Below, piece after piece: positions 41,901-53,400 of a stretch of 64,000 nt of DNA (within the stretch, counting starts at the first letter, position 1; every line of letters starts with the position of its first letter). The stretch is from NCBI GenBank assembly GCA_951640195.1, contig OX621164.1, forward strand, positions 1,407,098 to 1,471,097, in the 5' to 3' direction. Below the pieces are notes generated by a model. The model did no database searches. It had not been told where the DNA came from and saw only the letters and a list, made by a program, of their open reading frames with translations. The stretch comes from Porpolomopsis calyptriformis. Lineage: Eukaryota; Basidiomycota; Agaricomycetes; Agaricales; Hygrophoraceae. The position numbers were made by a program, and so were the translations under genes.

Positions 41901-43451
41901 ACGCGCCATCTGAGTATGCTCGAAAAGTGCACTGTCCAGACTGAAATAAGTCTTACTGGTGATAGAGAAGACCTGGATGACAAGTTACATCTGACCACCT
42001 TACCTGATGCTATCAAGAAGAGACTTGATGAATCAACTGGCTGGACCCAAACTGATGGGATTGTCTATGATGATTGGAATCGACGATATGTACCCCATAC
42101 CCCTAATCTTCGAACTGATGTCATCAGATGTCACCATGATCCCCCCTATGTCGGACACCCCGGAATCCGGAAAACTGTAGAGCTCATAAGCCGTCACTAC
42201 TTCTGGGATAGCATTCGCAAGGATGTCATAAACTATATCAAGTCCTGCCCTACCTGTCAGCAGACAAAAGTATTCCCAGCTAAACCATCTGGTTTGCTTC
42301 ACCCAATTCCCCCTAGCTCATCACCCTGGGATGAAATCACAGCTGACCTGATCACTCAGCTCCCCAACTCCCATGGCTACCAAGCAATCTTTGTTATTGT
42401 TGACTGCTTTACCAAGCGTGCTCACTTTATCCCTACTACTAACAACCTCTCTGCTGAAGGTGCTGCTCGACTCTATCGAGACTATGTGTGGCGACACCAT
42501 GGATGGCCCAAAAAGGTCATCACTGACTGAGGAACTCAGTTTGCAGCCCACTTTATGCTTGCACTGAATGACCTCCTAGGGATCAAGACTGCCCTATCAA
42601 CAGCTTTCCACCCCCAAACTGATGGCCAAACCAAACGGGTCAACCAAGAACTTGAACAGTACCTCCGTCTTTACACAAACTTTATGCAAGATGACTGGTC
42701 TGAATGGCTAGCTCAAGCTGAGTTTGCCTACAATAACCGTGAACAAGTTTCTACTGGGTACTCCCCCTTCTTCCTAGAATATGGTCGACACCCTCATACT
42801 CCCATGACCCCCTCGATAACAACACCAAACCCATCTGCTAACAAATTTGTTGCGCAATCTGAGCATGCTCGGATGGTGGCAAAAAATGCCCTCTTAGAAG
42901 CAGCAACCTCTATGAAGCGACATGCCAATCGATATCGACACGAAGCCCCTCACTATAAAGTTGGTGACAAAGTTTGGCTATCCACTGCTCACCTCAATAC
43001 TGGAAGACCTTCCCACAAGCTAGACGTCAGAAGGACTGGACCCTTCTCGATTCAGGAAAGAGTAGGTGACTCTGCCTATCACCTAACTCTGCCCCCTGGC
43101 TGGCGTGTCCACCCTGTTTTCCATGTCTCACTACTGAGACCTGCTGTTCTTGATGAACAACTCCATCCTGATGATGGTATCCAAAGACCTCCCCCTGATG
43201 TGATCGATGGCCATGACGAATATGAAGTAGAAAACCTTTTAGGACGACATCTAATGCAAGGACAAACCCAATACCTTGTCAAATGGAAAGGCTACCCTAC
43301 CTCTGAAGCCACCTGGGAACCACGATCTGAACTGATCAAACATGCCCATGATATTGTCCTGCGTCATGAGAATAACCACTCCCTTCATTCCATTGACTAT
43401 GACTACTTCCCTTTGAACTTCGAGGACGAAGTTCCTTTTGGCCGGGGATGA
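38891..43451 (+). pseudogene. Element C pol (PR-RT-RNase H-IN-chromodomain), interrupted by K
   Basis: The frame is -1 to gag and begins at GGATTTT. Protease CLLDCGATGNFIDRSW (Ser to Cys beside the catalytic Asp). A long spacer with four DNA-repeat-encoded units (EYTCFAHCPN, EHALFAHSSN, EHTCFAHF, ERTRPAHTS). RT from EFDHAINLDD, split by K at 40120, with YIDDVLIY. RNase H (VETDASDFALGAILSQ), integrase zinc finger (YVGHPGIRKT...CPTCQQTK), DDE core (DCFTKRAHF, TDGQTKRVNQELEQYL), chromodomain (EYEVENLLGRHLMQGQTQYL). About six TGA codons (for example 41358, 41566, 41740, 42527). Confidence 0.92.
40121..40729 (-). repeat. Solo LTR-like element K
   Basis: 609 bp, minus orientation TGATATGACCCC...GACGTATCA, flanked by 4-bp duplication ACGG (40117-40120, 40730-40733). 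Removing it restores the RT frame of C (GGLRPIQDYR). Its first 20 bases match D1-D3, the remainder is diverged, so it is a related family. Confidence 0.85.
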
Positions 43452-44074
43452 TGTCAGAAATCTCAAACCCGATACCTTGCGCCATCTGAACACACTCGTT
43501 TCGCACACCTTTGGATGATGTCATATCACCTTGCGCGATCCGAGCATACTCGTTCTGCGCACCTTTGGATGATGTCATATCATCTTGCGCAATCCAAGTG
43601 TACTCATCCTGCGCACTAAACCAAAGATAACTCAAGATCTACTGATCGGATTCATTCCGAAATTGGTTCGTTGGAATCCCTAAAAGCCGTGCGCCATCCG
43701 AGCGCACTCGACTGGCGCACTCTGAGCCACTCCACCGTTTGGACCATCCATAATGGTCCCTTTCTTCCCTTTCTACTTTTCATCCCATACATTCTGTTAG
43801 AGTCCCCTTTGAAGGCTATATTGTAGATGACTTCCCCTTACATACAAGGTCCTTATGACCCTTAGATGTTCGTTCCTCTTAGTCCTTCATAAAAATCCCT
43901 TTATTTGCTATGCATATATAATGTACGCATTTTATAGTAGACTACTCTAGTTTTGACTTACTTGTCTACATACTGTGGTTCCGCCTTGAATCCAATAGCT
44001 TCTTTGGAACACTTGTCAACCCTGATTGTGTCGTGTTAGGCCCAGAGAACCCCCTTGGAACCTCGGTCCTGACA
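43452..44074 (+). repeat. 3' LTR of element C
   Basis: 623 bp, preceded by GGCCGGGGATGA. Same 54-bp tandem units. Most differences from the 5' LTR that I spotted are CpG against TpG or CpA. Confidence 0.94.
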
Positions 44075-44155
44075 GTATCCAAGATCCTTAAATGGCCCCC
44101 TCTCAAGACTTCTAAAGAAGTACGAGGCTTCTTAGGATTATGTGGAACAGTATAT

Positions 44156-44728
44156 TGATATGACCCCTTGGTCCCTTGAGTTCCGGAGGACATGGTTTAT
44201 ATATCTACGTGATCCCCCAGATGTCTACTATACTGCTACAATGTCCCTGACTATGCAATTCAGCTTCCTGTCCAGCAATTTATCTCCGAATGCTTCAGAT
44301 TTCTGCGAATTTCTTCGAATTCTCTAATCCTTCGATTCGCATTCGCAGCTTATATCAAAGGATGCATCTGATAGCCAGATGTCCATTGTGTAGATTTCCA
44401 TCATTTCCATAGACCCTTTCACTGGTGGCTTCATTCAGAAGTCTCATCCCTTTACTATATAGCATATAAAGGGATCCTTGTTTTCACAGATATATTTACT
44501 TGTAGATATGTTTGTATCACAGAGAAGGAAGATAGATTCCATCATCCCATGTCTAGTCCTTCATGTTTGAGCCTCTTCAACCACCTCTAGTACTCTAGAG
44601 AGTGCTCCGATTTTCTGATTTCTTCTATTTCTTCGATTTTTATGATTTCTTTGATAGCTCCTTTCTATTGTGCCTCCCATCATCTCTTGGGGCAGATTCC
44701 AGAGCTCAGATGGCTCCACATCACATCA
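44156..44728 (+). repeat. Solo LTR-like element D3
   Basis: 573 bp like D2 with many CpG-type differences. Flanks ATAT (44152-44155) and ACAT (44729-44732) fit a decayed 4-bp duplication. Excision restores the J RT frame. Confidence 0.8.
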
Positions 44729-45748
44729 ACATATTTGGATTCAAGACTACTCTCATCTGGCCAGACCTCTCACAGAATTGGTTCATAAAGATGCAGAGTT
44801 CATTTGGGATGATAGAAGACAAGAAGCCTTTGATACACTAAAACAGAAAATCACCTCAGCTCCAGCCTTACATCTAATTGACTATCAATCAGACAATCCA
44901 GTTATATTGTTTGTAGATAGCAGCTTTATTGCTGCAGCATTTATCCTGTCCTAAATTGATGATGAAGGAAAACGTCGTCCAGCTAGATATGGCTCACTAC
45001 CTATGAATGAAAGAGAGGCCAGGTATTCCCAGCCTAAACTTGAATTGTATAGACTATATCATGCATTACACCATTGGAGACTATATCTCATTAGAGTTAA
45101 GAATCTCCATGTTGAAGTTGATGCCAAGTATATCAAAGGCATGCTTAATGAACTAGATCTCCAACCCAATGCTGCTGTTAACAGATAGATCCAAGGGATT
45201 CTTTTAGTTGATTTTAAACTTATTCATATACCTGCTACTCAATTTAGAGGACCAGATGCCCTTTCTAGAAGAGAGTTAGCAGAGGATGAAGAATTCCCTA
45301 TTCATAGTTATGCATGGTTAGATGACCTTGCATTACTTATCCACATTCCTTTACTTCAATCAATTAAAGATTTTTCATTTGTAACTGCTACATCCCTCCC
45401 TTACTCTTCATATACCCTCCCTTCATCATCCACAAGATCACACCAAGACCTTTTATTATTAGAAATTTATAAATTCCTTTCTACTTTTCAACCACCCCAT
45501 TTCTCAAGTTTACAAGAGCGAAAAAGATTTATCAAGAAAGCCACACAGTTCTTTGTGAAAGAAGAAAAGATGTTTATAAGAAGCAACAAGTCACCATTAC
45601 TAGTAATTCTAAAGCCAAAGAAGAGGCTTGCTATCCTCACTCAAGCCCACGAAAACCTAGGCTATAAAGGAGAACAAGTAGTCTTCAAAATTATCTGTAT
45701 ACAATTCTTCTGGCCACATCTTAGAACAGATGTTCACCATCATATCTC

Positions 45749-46116
45749 TGTCACGGATTCTTTTTTCATTTTTCTTTTAGTCATACTTGATTAGTCTCTA
45801 CTCCGTTCAGCCTTCCACTTTACCGTTTTATATATAGAGACTAATCACATGTACCCTCTTTCCGACTCTTCACGAGTCACATTCCACTTCCGTTATTCTT
45901 TTTGTGACTCTTCACTAGTCACATTCCGTATTCTGCTTTGTAATCATTCATATGACTGACTCATGCCGACTCAGGTAGTTAGTATATAAAGCCTGACCTC
46001 TAGTCAGTAGGTTAAGTTCGATTCCTAGTTAACTCCCCCACTCTTTAGTCAAATTCATATTCCTAATCAGCCCCTCCAATGCGAGAAGTAAAACCTTCGA
46101 CTACCAAATCATAACA
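45749..46116 (+). repeat. Solo LTR L
   Basis: 368 bp, TGTCACGGATTC...AATCATAACA, perfect duplication ATCTC (45744-45748, 46117-46121). TGACTCA 45957-45963, TATATAAA 45983-45990, then AAGTTCGATTC about 31 nt on. Related to the A, B and G LTR type. It splits the integrase zinc finger of J. Confidence 0.92.
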
Positions 46117-47301
46117 ATCTCCTCATGCCATGAGTGCCAAATCTGAAGCCTCAAATGAATGGAGTTACCTCCTACAAATTCCACACCTACTACTCTTTTC
46201 AATATTGATGTTATGTTCATGCCCCTATCTGCTAGATTCCACTTCATTGTTGCAGCTCGTGATAACCTTACTGGTATAGTTGAAGCCAAGGCCTTACATA
46301 GGAATGATTCCCAGAGCCTAGCTAAGTTCTTCTGGGAACAACTTTATTGCCGATATGGAGTAATTGGTCATGTTGTGACAGATAATGGAAGTGAAGTCAG
46401 AGGAGTGTTTGAAATACTGCTGCAGAGACTGAATATACCCCAAGTTCGGATCTCTCCATATAACAAGCATGCCAATGGAGTTGTGGAACATGGTCACTTT
46501 ACATTACAAGAGGCTATCATCAAGTCAAGTGACAAAGATAAATTTGGAAGGATCAGAAACTGGCACAAACAGGTGGAGATAGCAGCCTTTGCTGACTGAA
46601 TTACAGTCAGTAGTGTCACAGGATATTCCCCATATTATCTCCTTCATGGAATGCATCCCTTATTACCCTTTGATCTTGCAGAAGCTACCTTCATAGTTAA
46701 GGGTTTCCAATCAGGATTATCAACCTCTGATCTCCTTGCCCTGAGGATTAGACAGCTAGAATGACATCAAGAAGATATTAAAAAAGCTGCTGAAACTCTA
46801 AAGAAAGCTCATTTCAAGTCTAAGCAACAGTTTGAACACCATTTCAGGAAGCGTCTCATCAGAAGATATTATAGACCAGGAGAACTAGTCCTTGTCAGAA
46901 ATAGCCAATTAGAATCTACCTTAGGAAGGCTCAAGACAGAACCAAGGTACCTTGGCCTATATAAGGTAGTCAAGAGAATGACAAGAGGAGCCTATATCCT
47001 CCAGGAACTGGATGGAGCCGAACATGTGGAATGTTATGCTGCATTCCGCTTGCTCCCCTACATCTATCAAGATAGCCCTACCCTATATAGATTATCCTAT
47101 GATGATGAGATTGCCAATAGACAAATAGCTTCCAAGGATTCCGATCATCAATCAGAACCCAGCGATCTGGACACTGATATTGAAATGGGAAGTTTAAGTA
47201 ATAAGACTTCCTAATCAAGACTTAATCTTCGATCAGATCTGGTCACCTGATATAAACTGCATGCCCCCACACTTGCTTATTTCTCTCCTTCAATTGAGAC
47301 A

Positions 47302-47886
47302 ATGACAAACTATCTCCCACTGCCAAGTTCCCCCCCTCCACTCGAAATTAAACCATGTACTATGTCGACACCTCACTCCACTGAAGTGCAAGGCCAATGG
47401 CCTATCTGGGACCAGACCAACCCAGACGATGAACCTGCACCCGGCAACTTCCCCCTGCCCATGTTACACTTCCCACCACCTCCACCTCTCACCACTGTTT
47501 ACTGCCACAACCCCTAATGACCCCTCAATACTCTTATTCTGGAAGTGGTCAAGGTGCCAGCTGTTTCCCCAGGAGATGGACTGATGAGGAGCATCATCCA
47601 ATACCGAGAACGACAGAACGAGCATATCCATGGGCTTGAGGCCGAAATTGATAAACTTGTTGATAGGATAACTGGGCAGGAGGAGGTGCTTCAAATGAGG
47701 GCAGATGCAATCAAGTACTGGATGGAAAGAGCTGCATACTGGGAAGCCCAGTATGTAACAGTGTATGAACAACAGATGTGGAACCCACTTAATCCCCCCA
47801 TCCCCCTTAACATCATTATCTCCCCTTCATCTCTTATTGGTGCCAATAGCCCCATGGAGGAAGAACCCTTAGATAGGGAGCAGTAG
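47302..47886 (+). pseudogene. Element J ORF3, Pro-rich plus coiled-coil protein
   Basis: One frame of 195 codons interrupted only by adjacent TAA TGA (47515-47520). N-terminus Pro-rich (PLPSSPPPLEIKP, PLPMLHFPPPPPL); C-terminus a probable coiled coil (RERQNEHIHGLEAEIDKLVD, RITGQEEVLQMRADAIKYWM, ERAAYWEAQY). Position and architecture parallel ORF3 of A and B, but sequence similarity by eye is weak. Confidence 0.6.
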
Positions 47887-48094
47887 TCCTTCCTCATACA
47901 TGCACCACCAATTCTTTGTTTTATTTTTGTATAACCCTTTTTACTCTTTTACCACAATGTCACATAAAGAATCTCTTATTAGGAGTAATCCATGTAAATA
48001 GGAGAGACATTGGGTAAATAATTAAATATGTAAACCCTTTACAAGCAACAGAATCATTAAAGGATCAACTAAGATTTCAGCTCAGGCTAGTCAC

Positions 48095-48739
48095 ATGCCT
48101 ATAAACTGGGTTCAGTTCACAAGCTACGACATCTCACTCACAGCTATCCGACACCACCCTCAACCTTTACCCTTTGTCGTCACAATACAATCATCCACTT
48201 CCTTCACTTCCATCCCTGAATCTAACTATGGGGACACCGCCAACTCGTCTACATGTACCCTCCTTCGTGAATCTTGTCTTTTTCACGCCTTGGTTGAAAT
48301 CGAACAGCCACCCCCCGTATATATCCCTGGGCCAAGAACTGGCCTAATCCTCCCAGACCACTCATATCCCCCACCTCAAAATACCTCCACCCCCACTATA
48401 CTTGCCACCGCTCAACAACTTCAAAGCAGTTTTCAGTCCCTCAACTGGGAGGGATTTGTTTTCCGTCTCAGCTGCATTCAAGGTGGTCCTATCCAATTGG
48501 GATCCCTTGTCCAATTTTGATATCCAAGTAACCAAGTCCAACAACAGGGACGAGCAGTAGTCAGTAGTGTTTGGATTGTCACAAAATTGTATTGGGTGTT
48601 AGAGGCACACTTGGAGCAGGGAGATGTTGACATCTTGCTTGTGGTAGATCAGAAAGATGCTAGGATGGAAAGGAAGGAACCTTGGAATGGATGGTTGGGA
48701 AAGTTTTTCCCTTGCTGTACCGAATATGAGACCTTGTCT
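48095..48739 (+). pseudogene. Element J ORF4, unknown
   Basis: A frame from ATG 48095 (MPINWVQFTSYDISLTAIRH) with one TGA at 48518-48520, open again to TAG 48737 (GRAVVSSVWIVTKLYWVLEA, HLEQGDVDILLVVDQKDARM). About 214 codons, mixed hydrophobic/polar. No motif recognised. Whether it belongs to J or to another inserted element is uncertain. Confidence 0.45.
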
Positions 48740-48821
48740 ATATAGAGGATTACCAGGTTGATAGACATTGTATATACAAGAATCAACTGAGGACAGTTGT
48801 AATTTCTTTGTCCCCTGCAGA

Positions 48822-49800
48822 TGTCATAATCCCAAACTAATTTGGTATCAAACTTAACCAAAGATTATGCATTCAGCAAGTAGCATCTATAGCTCAAATA
48901 TCCTTTATCTTATCTTATCTTATCTTATCTTAGATAAGATATCACTGTCCCTCACATATTATCTTATCTCAGATAAGATACACTACTATCTTTACCTATG
49001 CTATCTTATCATGGACAATAGCATTCTTCCCCATTGTTCTCTGAGTTAGAATAACTCATATCCCATTTCTCTATTGTTCTGTAATCTACTCCATTGTTCT
49101 CCTCATTGTCTGACTCATAGTGAGTCACAATTCAAACTCCTCATTGTTCTTTTATCCATTGTTCTTATTTCCCATTGTTCTCATTGCCCATTGTTCTCAA
49201 ACATATATAAAGGGCCCCCTTTTGACCAGTGAGGAGTTCAGTTCACTTTTTACCCCACTTTATCCCCCCTCCCCCTTGTCCCTTGAACTCACCCCTAGTA
49301 CTCAGTACCTAGTGCTATCCCTTATTGATACTACTTGACTGTAGTCAATACATCCAATCTAGTCTAGTCTATTAAGCTTATACCCTGTGTGATTTCACCT
49401 AAGCCCTCTTACGCGAAGAACCAACTTAGGAATCACCCCTTGATGTTTTCTGTAAGTTGAAGATAGCCATTGTGGACTATCTTATCTTACTTCAGCCCCT
49501 GCTTATTCATCACATTCTCTAAGTCTCAGTCCTTATTGGAGAGACCTCACTGTGATACATATTCTTCTAAGTCAGCCATTGACTTCATTCTTGTTCTCCC
49601 AGTCAATACTATCCATTGAGTTTGGATAGCCTGCTCATCTGTACATCCTAGCCAAGGATTACTCAAGCCCCATCAAAGGAGGAAGTGATCATTACCCAAT
49701 CAATCCACATCTCCCCCAAACAACTAGGACTTACTTGATTAACATATAACTCCAGTAGTTCTAGAAGTGAAGTATTTATATTTCACCTGATAATGTTTGT
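48822..49800 (+). repeat. Probable 3' LTR / U3 promoter of element J
   Basis: Starts TGTCATAATCCCAAAC. Contains six TTATC motifs including two palindromes (CTTATCTTAGATAAG, TTATCTCAGATAA; 48900-48980), seven or eight ATTGTTCT units (49030-49195), TGACTCATAGTGAGTCA (49111-49127) and a TATATAA box near 49204. The right end was not found, so the extent is approximate. Confidence 0.5.
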
Positions 49801-49809
49801 TATATTATA

Positions 49810-50200
49810 TTATTTTCCTTACTGTTTTCTTCTTCAAAGCCTTCCATGTTCCCAATATCCAGCCTAAGCTTTTCATACACAAAATACCTACCATCATCTT
49901 TGAATGGAGGCATTGCAACAACTGCTGTGCAAAGTACCAAATGATCTCTTGAGCTGTTTCTTGATAGCATTTGCCTGTAGGTGTTCCTCTTGCAGATATA
50001 GTTTGAGTTCTGCAAGAGTACTGAGTGATTTATTACCAAGGCAAGTGCGCAATCTTGTTAGGATGGTGCTAAACACACTCCAGAGATGCTTGATAGAGGC
50101 AGAGTTTGGGCATATAGACAGAATTCAGTGTGCTAATTGAGTGGCTGTGGGGGCTGATTGGGATGAGAAATTGCTAACCATACTTTGAGGGGATCAAGTC
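49810..50200 (-). pseudogene. hAT transposase C-terminal (dimerisation) relic
   Basis: The minus-strand frame reads ILSICPNSASIKHLWSVFST and ILTRLRTCLGNKSLSTLAEL followed by KLYLQEEHLQANAIKKQLKR. It matches the hAT C-terminal dimerisation region pattern (NSAxxERLWSxxxxxLTxxRxRLG, L..L..LK). A stop precedes ILSICPN. Terminal repeats were not found. Confidence 0.65.
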
Positions 50201-50466
50201 TTGTACCCTAAAGGTATAATATTAGTAGTTGTAAGAGTATATAATAGATGGGATACTACCTCCTTCTCTGCCAATACTTGCATACTATTCATAAAGTTGT
50301 TGATTGCCTTGAACTCCCCATAATAGAAGACTATACACCTTTAATATAAACTAGCATTACAAACAGTTTATATTATTATTGAGCTTCCTAACAAGTTTTG
50401 CATTGTTTGAAATATACATGGAATAATGGAGTAACTTGAATATAATTAACTATTATAAGCCTGAAA
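50201..50466. other. AT-rich spacer, no gene seen
   Basis: 3'-flanking DNA of the chromodomain gene; AT-rich with short poly-T/A runs. No feature recognised. Confidence 0.4.
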
Positions 50467-53400
50467 TTACTCCAGAGTCTTGCTATCATTCAGTTTGGGC
50501 TTGGTAGAGCAGGTATCCACATCTTTGAAGGTAAATTGGGATAAGGTATACCATTCAAACTAAGCAATGTTCAGCACCATTCAACAGTTGTATCCAAAAA
50601 AGCTAAACTTACTCCACCTAGATTCCAGCTGATATGGGTATCCCTGGAACTCTTGATAACAACAAACCGGCGGAAGGAATCCATAAGAACAGGCTGCATT
50701 TGCATGCATGCCAAATCCTTTGCTATCTCCTTCCCAATCACAGAGTGCCACTCACAGTCTGGTACACTTAAAAAGTGCCCATTAAACTCCTTCATGCATT
50801 CTTCTAGAAGTCCACCCATTTGGAGTGGCAGAAACTTCCACTGCCTTCCAATCCAGTGAAACACTGGTTTTTCACCTTCAAGAGAGCAATGGTTGAGAGG
50901 GGGTGATTGAAGGAGAGACACTACCCCTTGTTCAACTAAGTTGAGAATGGCATCATATGCAAATTCACCCCTATTCTGCAATCAGGGAACTTATGAAGAC
51001 TCTGAAACATAACTAACTCACTTCTCAAGCACCAACTGTGGATCTTGACCTTTACAGGTTAACTTTGAGACCATTCCAATAACTGATGGTAGCAGGTAGC
51101 AATCCCAAAGTGGGTGCTTTGCAAACATGGTGATCAGGTTGCATATTCCAAGGGGGTCCTCGATAATGGCACTCGGAGTGAACGTGGCAACACCACCTGA
51201 GAAAAACCAGGTGAGGGTGAAAGCTGGTTCAAAAAGACAATTGTGTGTACCTAATGGGTAGATCTCGCGTATTCCCCATCGCTCCGGAGGAACACTTTCA
51301 TGGGTGCCATAGGTGAAAAATTGAAGCTCGGGAAACTTGCTGCGTCTTTCAGCGAGGGCGGGCAAATTGCGCAGTGTTGTTATCGCACCGACATGCACAA
51401 AAACAACACGGGTATCACTCTTGAGTCCAACATTCTGTGCCTGGCAGTGAGTCAAGATCGCGGAAAGCCAACTCGTCTCCAAATAAGGCACATTTAGATG
51501 TACGTCGCTGCCAGAGTTCCACACACAATATGGTCTCTTCGGTTGCGACATGTGATCATGGAGAAATTTTGGAAATTGGAGGGCGAAAAGAGCGCGACAG
51601 TAATTGGGGTTCTTTCTGAGAATATGGTTACGCCGATCCGAGGTGGAATTTAGGATATCAGAAGGACTTGTATTCTCGTAATGAGGCTTCCGCCATTCCT
51701 TCTTTTGTTGCTCAGCTGATATTGCCCATGGAATCACAGTTGCGGCCAGGCTGCCACTTTGTTGCAGGTGTTTGGGTACTTTAAACCGACGACAAAGGTC
51801 CTCGGAGGCGAAAGAGAAAATCAACAGTATGGCGATGAAGGAGTCGTCCAAGGTAAGAGGCGTAATTGTGAACTGAATGTTTTTGTGAGTATTCGTGTAA
51901 ACAAGTGGTAAGTAGTACGAACTTGTTGCCTTGATTCAAGATAGCTTGCGAGACATCCCAGAGCAGGAGCATCTTCCTCGCCTTGGGGCCCTAGCCTTGC
52001 AACTTGTTCTGACGGTTTGCACGCTGATAGAATTATCTCGAGATCAGAAAGATCGTATAGCTTTCCAAATCGGATAGAATCCGAGGAGGCCAATAAAATG
52101 TGCAACCGCAGTCCTTCCAAGAGGTAATCAGTGACGTCGGTGAGTATGATCTCGCAAAGTCGTTCTGATTTGTCTTGGTCGATGTCGATGAACAGTTCAC
52201 CCGTCCACTTCCACTTTTTTGAGATTCTAGTTGAGATTAGTCAGCTCAGGTAGCAAGATAAATTCCATAAGAAGACACCTCGGAAGCGCTGGCTTAATGG
52301 GAGGTAGAACACGTCTATTTAACGGCCGTTCAGTTGTTTCCCTACAATAAAATATAGTTAGGCATAGATGGTAGCTGAGTTGAAGAATCCCACGTTAATG
52401 GGGCAGCAAGCCTATTAGAAAGTAAATAAGTGGTGTTATTTGCGGAGAAACGAAAGGATGCTTACTCGGGAGGCATAATGGATTTTAAGAATGTATCAAC
52501 CTCTGTCATATCATCCGCCGGGCGTGAGGTTGAAGGTATTGTAGAGGCCTGTAAAACCGGAGGAATACTTCAAGAATTATCAGGAGATTAATAAATGGGG
52601 TATATTGACATTGACCCACTCGGGAACGGACGTAAACGGGGTGAAGGGACTGGTGTCGCGATTGGATATGGCTATCGGAGACGGGGAAAGAGCAATTACA
52701 TCCGGTAATGGGTCGGCCAAAAGCGGGGGATCGATTTGAGCATTCGAAACGTTGGACGAGAGGAGCAGTTGGTCCTGAGAAGGTATTGATTCCTTTGGAT
52801 TACTTGCAAGATCATTGCTTGAGGGTGGATTGGATTTCTTGAAGCTTAAATTGGCAAGATTTTTAGAAGTTGAGTTGAGGGATGCGTTGGGTTTGGGATA
52901 TTCAGTGGGCAAGATTCCTTGGGTGATTCTCTGCTTTGTGGACAGTGTGCTGCCTCCTGTGTGAATTTTCGTTGGGAGAAGCTGAACACGAGAAATGGAT
53001 TTCCGCTTGCGGTCCACAGACTTTGAGACACTGGGTCTGGGTAACGCATCCTCTGTTGCTGAGGTAGAGGGCAGGTTCGAGGCAAGGGGAAGTTCGGGAG
53101 ATGATGATGCTGAAAAGAGTGAAGATGGAGAGCCTGGGAGAGAATGTTGTTCAGAAGGATGGGACTCGGGTGCTTTCTTTTGTTTGTCCTGATTTATGGA
53201 ATCAGCGAATGACAAGAAACTCGAAGAGTGTGATACCTTTTGCGTGTGTGTGGTTGCGGTGCCAATGACTGAATACGAATCGATTTTGGAAATCTTGTGT
53301 GGGGGCTGGCTTGCGTGTGGCTCCGGCCCTGAAGACTGGAAGCATGGAATTGAACTCGTGAGTAAAGAATGAGCGAATACTACAAACACTGTCGAGAGGT

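Larger units (their letters stand above)
36986..44074 (+). mobile_element. Gypsy element C (chromovirus)
   Basis: 623-bp LTRs (36986-37608, 43452-44074), target duplication GTATC (36981-36985, 44075-44079) inside J pol. Gag, -1 shift site, pol with chromodomain. Interrupted by K in RT. A handful of TGA codons; no frameshifts outside the programmed one. Confidence 0.94.
44080..47212 (+). pseudogene. Element J pol, RT end to integrase
   Basis: ILKWPPLKTSKEVRGFLGLC, D3 insertion, then IWDDRRQEAFDTLKQKI, RNase H-like region (FVDSSFIAAAFILS...YSQPKLELYRLYHALHHWRL), spacer, integrase zinc finger (HHHIS, L insertion, CHEC), DDE core (FNIDVMFMPLSARFHFIVAA, VTDNGSEVRGVFEILL, ANGVVEHGHFTLQEAI) and a basic C-terminal part (RRYYRPGELVLVRN). 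Stops at 44953, 45186, 46597 and 46762. Differs clearly from the chromoviral pols in the window; no chromodomain seen. Confidence 0.85.
36892..48739 (+). mobile_element. Gypsy element J, nested host of C, D3 and L
   Basis: An RT relic (AKLFIA, GFDCQYNNDKVSKILKWPPL) begins before the C insertion at 36985 and continues after it (44080). RNase H and integrase follow, then two extra ORFs (47302-47886, 48095-48739). No chromodomain is seen at the pol C-terminus. The 5' LTR and gag are missing. Insertions: C (TSD GTATC), D3 and L (TSD ATCTC). The oldest element of this cluster. Confidence 0.8.
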
